This document shows positions 11,028 to 22,317 of a DNA stretch of 64,000 nt, one piece after another (position 1 is the first letter of the stretch; each line of letters starts with the position of its first letter). The position numbers and the translations under genes were made by a program. This DNA comes from Streptomyces sp. PTY087I2. Lineage in GTDB: Bacteria; Actinomycetota; Actinomycetes; Streptomycetales; Streptomycetaceae. The stretch spans positions 273,232-337,231 of the forward strand of contig NZ_LZRD01000003.1 in assembly GCF_001687325.1 (NCBI RefSeq), written 5' to 3'. The notes below the pieces were generated by a model, which saw only the letters and a list, made by a program, of their open reading frames with translations, ran no database searches and was not told where the DNA came from.

Positions 11028-12473
11028 TCACTGGTGCCTGAAGTGCTTGATGGACTGGTCCTTGGCGGTCGCGTCGGCGAAGGCCTGGATCTTCTTGATG
11101 GTCTCGGCCGGCTTGGCGCGGCCCGCCATCATCTCGCCGAGCGCGGCGACACCGATCTGCTCCTTCTGGAGCTTCACGTACCAGTCCTGGAGGCGCGGGT
11201 TGACCACGTTGGTGCCGGCCTTCTCCAGCGCGGCGACACCGGACTTGAGGCCGTCGGACAGCTCGATGCCGTCCGTGCCGCCGTTGAAGGCGGACAGCGA
11301 CTTGGTGTTGCTGGTGAAGGACTTGGAGGAGGCCTCGCTGAGCATGATGCGCAGCTGCTCCATACCGCCCTCGACGTTCTTCGCCTTGCTCGGGACGATG
11401 AACGGCTCGCCGCCGGACGCCCAGATGGTGCCGAACGGCATCTTGTCGGAGGAGTCGAGGCTGGAGGGGGCGCCCACGGACAGCTTGAAGTCCTTGGGGA
11501 TGATCGCCGCTTCCTCGTTCTCCACCCAGGAGCCGTTCGGGATGAACAGCGCCTTGCCGCGGGCCCAGGCGCCCTGCGAACCGCGGTGGTCGAGGCCGGG
11601 GGTGCCCTTGAGGATGTAGCCCTTGGCGACGAGCTCGTAGTACGCCTCGAAGGCCGCCTTGACCGCGGGGTGCTCCCAGGCCTTCGGCTCCAGGTTGTCG
11701 ATCGCGTCGAGGACCTCGACACCGCCGATCTTGGCGATGAAGGGGTACAGCGAGAAGGGGAGGTAGTACGGGTGCTTGCCGGGGTAGGTCCAGCCGGCGA
11801 TGCCCTCCTTCTTCGCCTTCGCGCAGAGCGCGAGCATGTCGTCCCAGTTCTCCGGGTACGTCGAGTCGAGCTTCTCCAGCGCGGTCTGCGAGTACCAGAC
11901 GCCGTAGACCGTGTACGCGTAGTACATGATCCAGACCGGGTCGCCGTCGAACTGGCCCATCTCGACGATGCCGGGCCGCAGGGTGTCGCGGACCTTCTTG
12001 GCGGGGTCGTCGATGGAGGGGGCGTCGAGGAGCGGGGTCAGGTCGGTGAGCTGCTTCTTGCCGACCAGGACGCCCATGTCCATCTGCTGCGCGCCGGAGT
12101 TGTCGATCAGGTCCGGCGGGGTGCCACCGTTGAACCGCGGCTGAAGAACCGACTGGATCTTCTGCGTCGCCGAGAACTTGACCTTCGCCTCGGGGTAGGT
12201 CTTCTCGTAGACGGCCTTGGCGTCCTCGGCGTACTTGGTGCCGAAGCCACCGTCGAAGATGACGATCTCCAGCGGTGCGCTGCCGTTGACGGCCAGCGGG
12301 TTCTTGTCGCTCTTTTCGCCCTTTTCGACCTTGTCGTCGCTCTTGCTGTCGCCGCTCGCGCAGGCGGACAGGAAGCTCATCGTCGGAACAGCGATCAGGC
12401 CGAGTGCGGCAGAACGCTTGATCAGATCGCGACGGCCAAGGCCCTCATTGTTGTGGGCGGAGGTGGATCCCAT
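11028..12473 (-). CDS. ngcE: GlcNAc/chitobiose-binding lipoprotein, Tat exported
   Basis: A 481-residue extracellular solute-binding protein (family 1). The N-terminus carries a twin-arginine motif GRRDLIKRSAALGL and the lipobox LSAC, so it is probably exported folded through Tat and then lipidated. A Lys/Asp-rich linker precedes the binding fold. The ATG at 12473 is chosen because the Tat signal follows directly. NgcE of Streptomyces binds N-acetylglucosamine or N,N'-diacetylchitobiose. A DasR-like sequence lies about 250 bases upstream, consistent with control by amino-sugar status. Confidence 0.87.
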   Translation of the reverse strand: MGSTSAHNNEGLGRRDLIKRSAALGLIAVPTMSFLSACASGDSKSDDKVEKGEKSDKNPLAVNGSAPLEIVIFDGGFGTKYAEDAKAVYEKTYPEAKVKFSATQKIQSVLQPRFNGGTPPDLIDNSGAQQMDMGVLVGKKQLTDLTPLLDAPSIDDPAKKVRDTLRPGIVEMGQFDGDPVWIMYYAYTVYGVWYSQTALEKLDSTYPENWDDMLALCAKAKKEGIAGWTYPGKHPYYLPFSLYPFIAKIGGVEVLDAIDNLEPKAWEHPAVKAAFEAYYELVAKGYILKGTPGLDHRGSQGAWARGKALFIPNGSWVENEEAAIIPKDFKLSVGAPSSLDSSDKMPFGTIWASGGEPFIVPSKAKNVEGGMEQLRIMLSEASSKSFTSNTKSLSAFNGGTDGIELSDGLKSGVAALEKAGTNVVNPRLQDWYVKLQKEQIGVAALGEMMAGRAKPAETIKKIQAFADATAKDQSIKHFRHQ

Positions 12474-12976
12474 GCTCAAGTCCTCGCCTTCTCCAGGACT
12501 CAGGCGGTGTGCCGGGTCACCCGTCGAGAATTCGCCTCGGGTGAAGGGCCCCGCCACCGCGGTCAGTTGCGCTTGGGTCATGCGGATATGCAGACGCACC
12601 GGACAGGCCGGTGCGGTGGGGATGCCGGGAGACCGTACAGCGAGGACACCCTCGGCGTCCTCGCGACGTTCCTGTTTCCCCCGCGCACATCCGTGTGAAA
12701 CGGCTGTGCAGATGCCGACAGGTATAGTCCACTTGTCGCCAACTGAGCAAGATCGAAAGCAGGTTTGGACGGCAGTCTTTCCCGAGTTGAGACCTCCCGG
12801 ATACCTCGGCGCCCCGCCCCCTCCTCCCACGGCTGCTATTTCCCCATTCCGGCCGATTCGCCGACGGGCCGCGCGACAACACCCTTGACACGTCCTGTCA
12901 CTTGGCTCCCTACTGGACCTTGCATCCCGCTATGACAACGTTGTCCATGCATTTTCCCGGGGAGGAACGGCTCGGC
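12474..12976. promoter_or_regulatory. Divergent control region between ngcE and the GH92 gene
   Basis: This 503-base stretch has no convincing gene. It should hold the ngcE promoter (leftward) and the GH92 promoter (rightward). Its most AT-rich section is near 12700-12780 and contains the DasR-like site listed separately. The last 75 bases could encode a longer GH92 N-terminus, but the ribosome site argues for the start at 12977. Confidence 0.6.
12718..12733 (-). promoter_or_regulatory. Candidate DasR-responsive element (dre)
   Basis: On the minus strand the sequence AGTGGACTATACCTGT matches the 16-base dre consensus AGTGGTCTAGACCACT at 12 positions, including both AGTGG and ACC cores. DasR represses GlcNAc and chitin uptake genes in Streptomyces and is released by amino-sugar phosphates. 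The position upstream of ngcE fits that role; binding is inferred. Confidence 0.45.
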
Positions 12977-15900
12977 ATGCAGCCACCAAGCGGCCTCAAC
13001 CACGGCTTCGACACAGCCCCTCACGCGGTCCCCGGCCCGGCCCCCCGCCGGAGACGGACCCCCACAGCAGCCGCTCTGGCGGCTTCCCTCGCCCTGGTGG
13101 TGATCGCCCCCGCGGTCGCCACCGCGCAGCCCTCCTCGCCGGACCGGAAGCCCGCCGGCGACCGGACGTTCACCACCTCCTTCGAGGCGGACGAGAAGCA
13201 GCCGGACTGGCGCAACACCGTCGAGGAGGGCCCCGACGGCAAGAAGCGGTCCTCCGGTGTCGACGGGGGCTTCTCCTCCGGCATCCCGGGCAATGTCACC
13301 GACCGGGTGACGGAGGTGCGGGCGAGCGCCGAGAACACCGCGGGTGGCGAGGTCAAGGAGAACCTCGTCGATGTCGAGCCGGCCTCCAAGTGGCTGACGT
13401 TCGCGAAGACCGGCTGGGTCGAGTTCGATCTGGACGAACCGGTCAAGGTCGTGACGTACGCACTCACTTCGGCCAACGACCACGCCGAACGCGACCCGAA
13501 GGACTGGACGCTCAAGGGCTCGGCGGACGGCAAGGAGTGGACCGACCTCGACACCCGCAGCGGCGAGTCCTTCGCCAAGCGGCACGAGACGAAGACGTAC
13601 GACTTCGAAGGCGACACCGCCTACCCGCACCTCCGCCTGGAGATCACCGCGAACAACGGCGCGGACGCGCTCCAGCTCGCCGACGTTCAGTTCTCGAACG
13701 GTGACACCTCCACCCCGGTGCCCGACGAGATGCGCAGCCAGCCCGACCGCGGCCCCTCCGGCTCCCCCACCGCGAAGTCCGGCGCGGGATTCACCGGAAA
13801 GAAGGCACTGCGTTACGCGGGTACGCACAAGCCCGACGGGCGCGCGTACTCGTACAACAAGATCTTCGACGTGAACACGGCCGTCACCAAGGACACCGAG
13901 CTGTCCTATCTCGTCTATCCGCAGATGGGCGAGACGGACCTGAACTACCCGGCCACCCATGTCGCGGTGGATCTCGCCTTCACCGACGGCACGTACCTGA
14001 GCGATCTGAAGGCCACCGACAGCCACGGCGGGCTGCTGACCCCGCAGGGCCAGGCGGACGCCAAGCGCCTCTACGTCAACCAGTGGAACAAGGTCGCCGC
14101 CCGGATCGGCACGGTCGCCGCGGGCAAGACGGTGGACCGGATTCTGGTGGCGTACGACTCCCCCAAGGGGAAGGCGAAGTTCCAGGGCTGGATCGACGAC
14201 ATCGCGATCGCCCCGAAGGCTCCGGAGAAGCGCAAGGCGCATCTGTCGGACTACGCGCTGACGACCCGCGGCACCAACTCCAGCGGCGGCTTCTCGCGCG
14301 GCAACAACATTCCGGCCACGGCGGTCCCGCACGGCTTCAACTTCTGGACGCCGGTGACGAACGCCGGTTCGCTGAGCTGGCTGTACGACTACCACCGGGG
14401 CAACAACGAGGACAACCTCCCCACGCTCCAGGCGTTCGGCGCGAGCCATGAGCCGAGCCCGTGGATGGGCGACCGGCAGACCTTCCAGGTGATGCCGTCG
14501 GCCGCGAGCGGCACCCCGGACGCGTCCCGGACCGCCCGTGCGCTGCCGTTCCGGCACGAGAACGAGACGGCGAGGCCGCACTACTACGGCGTCACGTTCG
14601 AGAACGGCCTCAAGGCCGAGATGGCGCCGACCGACCACGCGGCCCGGATGCGGTTCACCTATCCGGGCAAGGACGCCAGCCTGATCTTCGACAACGTCTC
14701 GAACGACGGCGGCATCACGCTGGACCCGAAGACCAGCTCCTTCTCCGGATACACGGACGTCAAGAGCGGCCTGTCCACCGGCGCGACCCGGATGTTCGTG
14801 TACGGCGTCTTCGACGCGCCGGTCACCGACAGCGGCAAGCTGAAGGGCGGCGGGGGCGACGACGTCACCGGGTTCTTCCGCTTCGACGCGGGCAAGGACC
14901 GCACGGTCAACCTGCGGCTGGCGACCTCGCTGATCAGCGTCGACCAGGCGAAGCAGAACCTGGCGATGGAGATCCCGGAGTCGACGTCCTTCGAGAAGGT
15001 GCAGCGCAAGGCGCAGTCGGCCTGGGACGACGTCCTGGGCACGGTCGAGGTCGAGGGCGCCGACGCCGACCAGCTGACGACGCTCTACTCCAGCCTCTAC
15101 CGGCTCTACCTCTACCCGAACTCGGGCCACGAGAAGGTGAAGGGCAAGAACAAGTACGCCAGCCCCTTCTCCAAGGCGACCGGGGAGAACACCCCGACGC
15201 AGACCGGCGCGAAGATCGTCGACGGTGAGGTGTACGTCAACAACGGCTTCTGGGACACCTACCGCACGACGTGGCCCGCCTACTCCTTCTTCTCCCCGAA
15301 GAAGGCCGGGAAGCTGGTGGACGGTTTCGTCCAGCACTACAAGGACGGCGGCTGGACCTCGCGCTGGTCCTCCCCCGGCTACGCGGACCTGATGACCGGC
15401 ACCAGCTCGGACGTGGCGTTCGCCGACGCGTACGTCAAGGGCGTGAAGTTCGACGCCGAGGCGGCCTACGACGCGGCGCTCAAGAACGCCACCGTGGCCC
15501 CGCCGTCCTCGGGCGTCGGCCGCAAGGGCCTGGAGACCTCGGTCTTCACCGGTTACGCCGACACCGCCACCCACGAGGGCCTGTCCTGGTCCCTGGAGGG
15601 TTACGTCAACGACTACGGCATCGCCCGCATGGGCCAGGAGCTGTACAAGAAGACGAAGAAGGCACGGTACAAGGAAGAGTCCGAGTACTTCATGAACCGG
15701 GCGCAGAAGTACGTCAAGCTCTTCGACGGCAAGGCCGGGTTCTTCCAGGGGAAGAAGCCCAACGGCGACTGGCGCCTGCCCTCGGACGAGTACGACCCGC
15801 GGGTCTGGGGCTACGACTACACCGAGACCAACGGCTGGGGCTACGCCTTCACCGCCCCGCAGGACAGCCGGGGCCTGGCCAACCTGTACGGCGGCCGCGC

Positions 15901-16858
15901 GGGTCTGGGCAAGAAGCTGGACACGTACTTCTCGACACCGGAGACGGCGGGCCCGGAGTTCGTCGGCAGCTACGGTGGGGTCATCCACGAGATGACCGAG
16001 GCGCGGGACGTGCGGATGGGCCAGTACGGGCACAGCAACCAGGTCGCCCACCACGCCACGTACATGTACAACGCGGCCTCGCAGCCGTACAAGACGCAGG
16101 AGAAGGTCCGCGAGGTGCTGGGCCGGCTGTACGTCGGCAGCGAGATCGGGCAGGGCATCCACGGCGACGAGGACAACGGCGAGCAGTCGGCGTGGTTCCT
16201 CTTCTCCTCGCTCGGCTTCTACCCGCTGGTGATGGGCAGCGGGGAGTACGCGATCGGCTCGCCGCTCTTCAAGAAGGTCACCGTCCGCATGGACAACGGC
16301 CGCAAGCTGGTCGTGAAGGCCCCGAAGAACAGCGACAAGAACATCTATGTGCAGGGCGTGAAGGTCAACGGCAAGAAGTGGACCTCCACGGCGCTCCCCC
16401 ACGACGTGCTGGCCAAGGGCGGCACGCTGGAGTTCGCCATGGGCCCGAAGCCGTCGGCCTGGGGCACGGGCAAGGACGCGGCCCCGGTCTCGGTGCAGAA
16501 GGACGACAAGGTCCCGACGCCCAAGGGCGACGCGCTGAAGGGGGACGGCGCGCTGTTCGACGACACCTCCGCCACGTCGGCGACGGTGGAGTCGGTGGAG
16601 CTGCCGGTGTCCTCGGCCACGAAGGGCGTCCAGTACACGCTGACCTCGGCGGCGGCGGACAAGGCCCCGAAGGGGTGGACGCTCCAGGGCTCGGCGGACG
16701 GCAAGAAGTGGAAGGACGTCGACCGCCGCGCCGGCCAGTCGTTCGCCTGGGACAAGCAGACCCGGGTGTTCTCGGTGGCGAAGCCCGGTGAGTACCGGCA
16801 CTACCGGCTCGTCCTGGACGGCTCGGCGACGCTGGCGGAGGTCGAGCTGCTGAGCTGA
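12977..16858 (+). CDS. Secreted GH92 alpha-mannosidase with discoidin-like ends
   Basis: About 1293 residues. The start at 12977 has GGAGG ten bases upstream. A signal peptide with RRRR and a long hydrophobic core ends near AVATA. Residues 120-245 look like a discoidin/F5-8C (CBM32-like) sugar-binding module, and 245-415 is an unassigned beta-rich stretch. The GH92 catalytic region spans about 420-1170, with NNGFWDTYRTTWP, GWTSRWSSPGY, a Glu in TETNGWGYAFTAPQD (family catalytic-acid position) and the acidic loop GDEDNGEQSAW, where the family's base lies. A partial second discoidin-like unit ends the protein. GH92 enzymes are Ca-dependent exo-alpha-mannosidases that trim fungal or glycoprotein mannans. 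It faces ngcEFG, so fungal cell-wall use is a plausible shared theme. Confidence 0.9.
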   Translation: MQPPSGLNHGFDTAPHAVPGPAPRRRRTPTAAALAASLALVVIAPAVATAQPSSPDRKPAGDRTFTTSFEADEKQPDWRNTVEEGPDGKKRSSGVDGGFSSGIPGNVTDRVTEVRASAENTAGGEVKENLVDVEPASKWLTFAKTGWVEFDLDEPVKVVTYALTSANDHAERDPKDWTLKGSADGKEWTDLDTRSGESFAKRHETKTYDFEGDTAYPHLRLEITANNGADALQLADVQFSNGDTSTPVPDEMRSQPDRGPSGSPTAKSGAGFTGKKALRYAGTHKPDGRAYSYNKIFDVNTAVTKDTELSYLVYPQMGETDLNYPATHVAVDLAFTDGTYLSDLKATDSHGGLLTPQGQADAKRLYVNQWNKVAARIGTVAAGKTVDRILVAYDSPKGKAKFQGWIDDIAIAPKAPEKRKAHLSDYALTTRGTNSSGGFSRGNNIPATAVPHGFNFWTPVTNAGSLSWLYDYHRGNNEDNLPTLQAFGASHEPSPWMGDRQTFQVMPSAASGTPDASRTARALPFRHENETARPHYYGVTFENGLKAEMAPTDHAARMRFTYPGKDASLIFDNVSNDGGITLDPKTSSFSGYTDVKSGLSTGATRMFVYGVFDAPVTDSGKLKGGGGDDVTGFFRFDAGKDRTVNLRLATSLISVDQAKQNLAMEIPESTSFEKVQRKAQSAWDDVLGTVEVEGADADQLTTLYSSLYRLYLYPNSGHEKVKGKNKYASPFSKATGENTPTQTGAKIVDGEVYVNNGFWDTYRTTWPAYSFFSPKKAGKLVDGFVQHYKDGGWTSRWSSPGYADLMTGTSSDVAFADAYVKGVKFDAEAAYDAALKNATVAPPSSGVGRKGLETSVFTGYADTATHEGLSWSLEGYVNDYGIARMGQELYKKTKKARYKEESEYFMNRAQKYVKLFDGKAGFFQGKKPNGDWRLPSDEYDPRVWGYDYTETNGWGYAFTAPQDSRGLANLYGGRAGLGKKLDTYFSTPETAGPEFVGSYGGVIHEMTEARDVRMGQYGHSNQVAHHATYMYNAASQPYKTQEKVREVLGRLYVGSEIGQGIHGDEDNGEQSAWFLFSSLGFYPLVMGSGEYAIGSPLFKKVTVRMDNGRKLVVKAPKNSDKNIYVQGVKVNGKKWTSTALPHDVLAKGGTLEFAMGPKPSAWGTGKDAAPVSVQKDDKVPTPKGDALKGDGALFDDTSATSATVESVELPVSSATKGVQYTLTSAAADKAPKGWTLQGSADGKKWKDVDRRAGQSFAWDKQTRVFSVAKPGEYRHYRLVLDGSATLAEVELLS

Positions 16859-16889
16859 TCCGTCTCCCCGGCAGGCCGGGGGCGACACA

Positions 16890-16920
16890 GGGGCGGGAGT
16901 GGCTGGTCCACTCCCGCCCC
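16890..16920. terminator. Bidirectional terminator between convergent genes
   Basis: A perfect 13-base-pair stem (16890-16902 with 16908-16920) and five-base loop, followed on the plus strand by a T-rich stretch. It serves the GH92 gene and probably the convergent lipoprotein gene. Confidence 0.8.
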
Positions 16921-16934
16921 TTCCCTTTGTTGCG

Positions 16935-17582
16935 TTACGACGCCGGGGACTTGCGGGCCGAGATCACCTGGCACGAGTAGACGAGCCGCTCGTTGGTGGG
17001 GTACGAAGCGTGCAGCGAGATGGACCGGTCGCCGCCCGGGGCGACGGTCACCGTCTTGAACTGGGAGCTGATGCTCTTGCTCGCGACGGTGGAGTTGGGG
17101 TACTTGCCGACCTTGAACTGCACCGTGAAGTTGTACTGGTAGGCGAACTCGGTGGACGCGTTCTGGATGTCGACCTCGTAGGTGATCCGTCCGGTGGAGC
17201 GCTGGTAACTGCAATTCTCGCCGATGACCTCGCTGTTGGCGGGCGCGTTGTACTGCGGCCGCGAGGTCGGACCGCTGCCGCCGCTGCCACCGGAGGAGAG
17301 ACCGCCGGAGGAGAGGCCACCGGTGGTGCCGCCCGAGGTGCTGCCGCCGCTGCCGCCGGAGGAGAGCCCTCCGGAGCTGCTCGATCCGCCCGACGAGGCG
17401 CCCGGGAAGTCGGGCATTCCGCTCGGCCGCAACGAGAACGACGGATTCGGCATGCTCGGCTGCACCGGAGCGTCGCCGAGGCCGCCGAAGGCCTTGTCGC
17501 TCGGGTTGTCGGTGCAGCCGGAGAGGGTGATGGCGGCGGTGAGAGCGAGAGTTGCTGCGCCGACGGCGCGACGAACACGCAT
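16935..17582 (-). CDS. Lipoprotein with Ser/Gly linker, unknown function
   Basis: A 215-residue protein. It has a signal peptide with RRAVG and the lipobox LSGC, so it should be lipid-anchored outside the membrane. A proline-rich part is followed by a linker of about 45 residues made almost only of Ser, Gly and Thr. The C-terminal 110 residues form a compact domain with two Cys (in ENCSYQR and YSCQVIS) that probably pair, and regular beta-strand spacing (ITYEVDIQNASTEFAYQYNF). That layout resembles small immunoglobulin-like or FxLYD-like domains. No catalytic motif is visible. It is transcribed away from the next membrane-protein gene, with a shared promoter region at 17583-17810. Confidence 0.8.
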   Translation of the reverse strand: MRVRRAVGAATLALTAAITLSGCTDNPSDKAFGGLGDAPVQPSMPNPSFSLRPSGMPDFPGASSGGSSSSGGLSSGGSGGSTSGGTTGGLSSGGLSSGGSGGSGPTSRPQYNAPANSEVIGENCSYQRSTGRITYEVDIQNASTEFAYQYNFTVQFKVGKYPNSTVASKSISSQFKTVTVAPGGDRSISLHASYPTNERLVYSCQVISARKSPAS

Positions 17583-17810
17583 GTGATGATCCCCCGAAAA
17601 GAATGCGTAGCTGGCTCAGTTGAAGCGGACTCGGTTGGTGCGGGCCGTTCGCCGAACGGCAAAAGAGCCCGGGGCAGGTTATCGGATCGCGCCACCGGAA
17701 CCGCAGCCGTTCAGGTCCCGAGCGCCGTGTGGGGCGGGAGCCGAGGTCTTGGTAGTTTGGGCCGCTCGCACGCTCATGCGTGGGCAACGCATTCACAACG
17801 GGGGACGACT

Positions 17811-18437
17811 ATGAGCCAGCCCTGGCAGCCACAGCCACCGCAGCACAACCCGTACGGTCAGCCCGGACCGCAGCAGCAGCCGGGGTACGGCTACCCGGCC
17901 GCCCCTTACCCTCCCCAGCAGCCGATGCAGCAGGGCTGGGGCTCCCCCTACCAGCCGGGTTTCCGGCCGGCCGGCGGCCCGCGGTCGGGCAAGGCCTTCT
18001 TCCTCGGGCTGCTCGTCTCGGGAGCCCTCGGGCTGGTGTACTCGGGGATCCTGCTGGCCACCCACAAGGACCTGTCCCGGGTGGGCCTCCAGGCCAGCTA
18101 CCTGGTCCTCGCGGCCGCGCTCGCGGTGGGTGTGGGAGCGGTGGTGGGCCGCACCGGAGGCCGTGCGGCCGGACCGCAGGTCTGGGCCGCGATCCTGGCC
18201 ACGCTGGCCGCGTACTTCGGCGTCGCCAACGGCTATGTGTTCACGCTGCTCGACGCCGGCGGTGTCGATCTGCTCGAACTGGTGCTGGAGAACGAGCCCT
18301 TGGCCCCGCACAAGTTCTGGTGGCATCGCCTCAACGGCGGCGTCGCCCTCGTGGGCCTGGTCGTGGCCGCGGGGGGCGCCTTCGCCGTGGCCAATGTGAT
18401 CGGCAAGAAGCAGCAGCCGCCACAGCAGCAGTACTGA
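17811..18437 (+). CDS. Small membrane protein with Pro/Gln-rich N-terminus
   Basis: A 208-residue protein. The first 60 residues are rich in Gln, Pro, Tyr and Gly (PQQQPGYGYPAAPYPPQQP), a disordered cytoplasmic tail common on actinobacterial membrane proteins. Four hydrophobic helices follow, and the end is again Gln-rich. The ATG has GGGGGAC six bases upstream. No domain I can name is visible. A strong terminator follows directly, so it is a single-gene unit. Confidence 0.8.
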   Translation: MSQPWQPQPPQHNPYGQPGPQQQPGYGYPAAPYPPQQPMQQGWGSPYQPGFRPAGGPRSGKAFFLGLLVSGALGLVYSGILLATHKDLSRVGLQASYLVLAAALAVGVGAVVGRTGGRAAGPQVWAAILATLAAYFGVANGYVFTLLDAGGVDLLELVLENEPLAPHKFWWHRLNGGVALVGLVVAAGGAFAVANVIGKKQQPPQQQY

Positions 18438-18460
18438 ACCCGCGCCCGGCGGCGCACGAG

Positions 18461-18501
18461 GGCCGCCGCCATCCCCGTACGCGAAGGGGATGGCGGCGGC
18501 C
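18461..18501. terminator. Strong intrinsic terminator
   Basis: A perfect 16-base-pair stem (18461-18476 with 18486-18501), nine-base loop, then TTTCTGTTT. It is one of the few sites here with a classic T tail, placed between two convergent genes. Confidence 0.9.
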
Positions 18502-18523
18502 TTTCTGTTTAAGCCCTCCGTGT

Positions 18524-19144
18524 TCAGGCCCCCTGGAGGCTCTCCGGCAGGGCGACGTTGAGCGCGGCGACGACCGGGCGGCCGTGTTCGGTGCCGAGGC
18601 GGGAGACGGCGCCGGTGGCGAGCTGGAAGAGGCGGCCCTCGGCGGGGGTCAGGCCGAGGTAGCGGGCGGTGAGGACGCGCAGGAAGTGCGAGTGCGCGAC
18701 GAGCGCGATGTCCTCCTCGTCCGCGACTTCTTCGGCGGCCGACCGGACGCCCGCGAGCACCTGGTCGGCCCGCTCCCCGATCTGGGCGGGGCTCTCGCCG
18801 GGGTGCTCGTCGGAGCCGGGGTCGACGCCGTCGGTCCAGAGGTTCCAGAAGGGGCGGGTGCGGCGGATCTCCCGGGTGGTGACGCCCTCGTACCCGCCGT
18901 AGTCCCACTCCCGCAGCTCGGGGGTGACCCGGGGGTCGGGGAGCCCGGCCAGTTCGGCGGTGCGGCGGGCCCGGATCGACGGGCTGACGAGGGTGAGCCC
19001 GATGCGCCGGTCGGCCAGCAGCGGGACGAGCGCGCGGGCCTGGCGCTCCCCGACGTCGGTGAGGGGGAGGTCGGTCCAGCTCGTGTGCTGCCCGGAACGG
19101 GACCACTCGGTCTCGCCGTGCCGGATGAGGATCAGCTCGCCCAT
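18524..19144 (-). CDS. Histidine phosphatase (phosphoglycerate mutase-like)
   Basis: A 206-residue cytosolic protein. ILIRHGETEW near the start holds the catalytic His that becomes phosphorylated, and VAHSHFLRVL near residue 150 holds the second catalytic His. ELREWDYGGYEG supplies the conserved acidic residue. The length and motifs fit the cobC/PhoE-like branch, which removes phosphate from small metabolites. The substrate cannot be told. I chose the ATG directly before GELILIRHGE because further upstream sequence has no family match; the ribosome site is weak. Confidence 0.85.
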   Translation of the reverse strand: MGELILIRHGETEWSRSGQHTSWTDLPLTDVGERQARALVPLLADRRIGLTLVSPSIRARRTAELAGLPDPRVTPELREWDYGGYEGVTTREIRRTRPFWNLWTDGVDPGSDEHPGESPAQIGERADQVLAGVRSAAEEVADEEDIALVAHSHFLRVLTARYLGLTPAEGRLFQLATGAVSRLGTEHGRPVVAALNVALPESLQGA

Positions 19145-19229
19145 GGGTGGTCCGTTCACTTTCTGTACGGGTGGCGCGGGGTGGGGGCGCCGCAGGCCCA
19201 CCATCGCACGTCCGGACCGGGGAACGCGG

Positions 19230-19268
19230 AAGGGCCGCACCCCGGGGAGAACCCGGAGTGCGGCCCTT
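19230..19268 (-). terminator. Terminator of acnA
   Basis: Nearly perfect 17-base arms (one mismatch) between 19230 and 19268, beginning 20 bases beyond the acnA stop on the minus strand. The stem ends in a short AAGG/CCTT closing. Confidence 0.7.
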
Positions 19269-19287
19269 GCGCTGTGCCGCTCGGTGA

Positions 19288-22029
<2,742 letters not shown>

Positions 22030-22094
22030 CTACCGCGCCGCGCCTCATTGGCAGCCGGCGCCGCGTTTTGCCACCTACGGCTCCGGCCATCCGC

Positions 22095-22124
22095 TAAGGT
22101 AAGGCTTAGTTAGGTAACCCTTAC
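22095..22124. promoter_or_regulatory. Iron-box-like cluster upstream of acnA
   Basis: Within 22095-22113 the sequence matches the actinobacterial iron-box consensus TTAGGTTAGGCTAACCTAA at about 13 of 19 positions. A second, overlapping TTAGTTAGGTAACC follows, and the pair GGTAAGG (22098-22104) and CCTTACC (22119-22125) forms a 7-base inverted repeat. It lies about 95 bases upstream of the acnA start. DtxR/DmdR-type iron control is inferred. Confidence 0.4.
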
Positions 22125-22154
22125 CGGGCGGCGGCTGTGGTGCGCCTCGGCAGA

Positions 22155-22172
22155 TATCTCGATGTCGAGATA
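22155..22172. promoter_or_regulatory. Perfect dyad TATCTCGA-TG-TCGAGATA upstream of acnA
   Basis: Two perfect eight-base arms separated by two bases, about 155 bases upstream of acnA and 145 upstream of the merR-type gene. The size and symmetry fit a TetR- or MarR-type operator. The 315 bases between the two genes (22003-22317) hold only this site, the iron-box-like cluster and the MerR-type promoter. Confidence 0.55.
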
Positions 22173-22278
22173 ACTCTAGTACATAGCCGCCGCTCGGTCA
22201 TGCCCAGGTGCCCTGTGACCGCGCTGACACACGGACCGCGTGACGCGGCGCGACCCGACGGCGTGGAGCGACGACGCC

Positions 22279-22310
22279 TTGACCTTCCAGTCGGATGGAA
22301 GGTTTACGGT
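22279..22310 (+). promoter_or_regulatory. MerR-type promoter with long spacer and internal dyad
   Basis: A -35 box TTGACC (22279-22284) and a weak -10 TACGGT (22305-22310) are 20 bases apart. Between them lies a perfect dyad ACCTTCC (22282-22288) and GGAAGGT (22297-22303). An over-long spacer occupied by a dyad is the hallmark of promoters that MerR proteins twist into activity. The downstream gene encodes a MerR protein, so autoregulation is likely. Confidence 0.75.
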
Positions 22311-22317
22311 CGGTGGC

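Noticed and set aside
12836..16888. A 1350-codon open frame on the minus strand across the GH92 gene
   Set aside because: It is the mirror of a high-GC gene. Its product is Arg/Val/His-rich without motifs, while the plus frame encodes clear GH92 motifs and a signal peptide.
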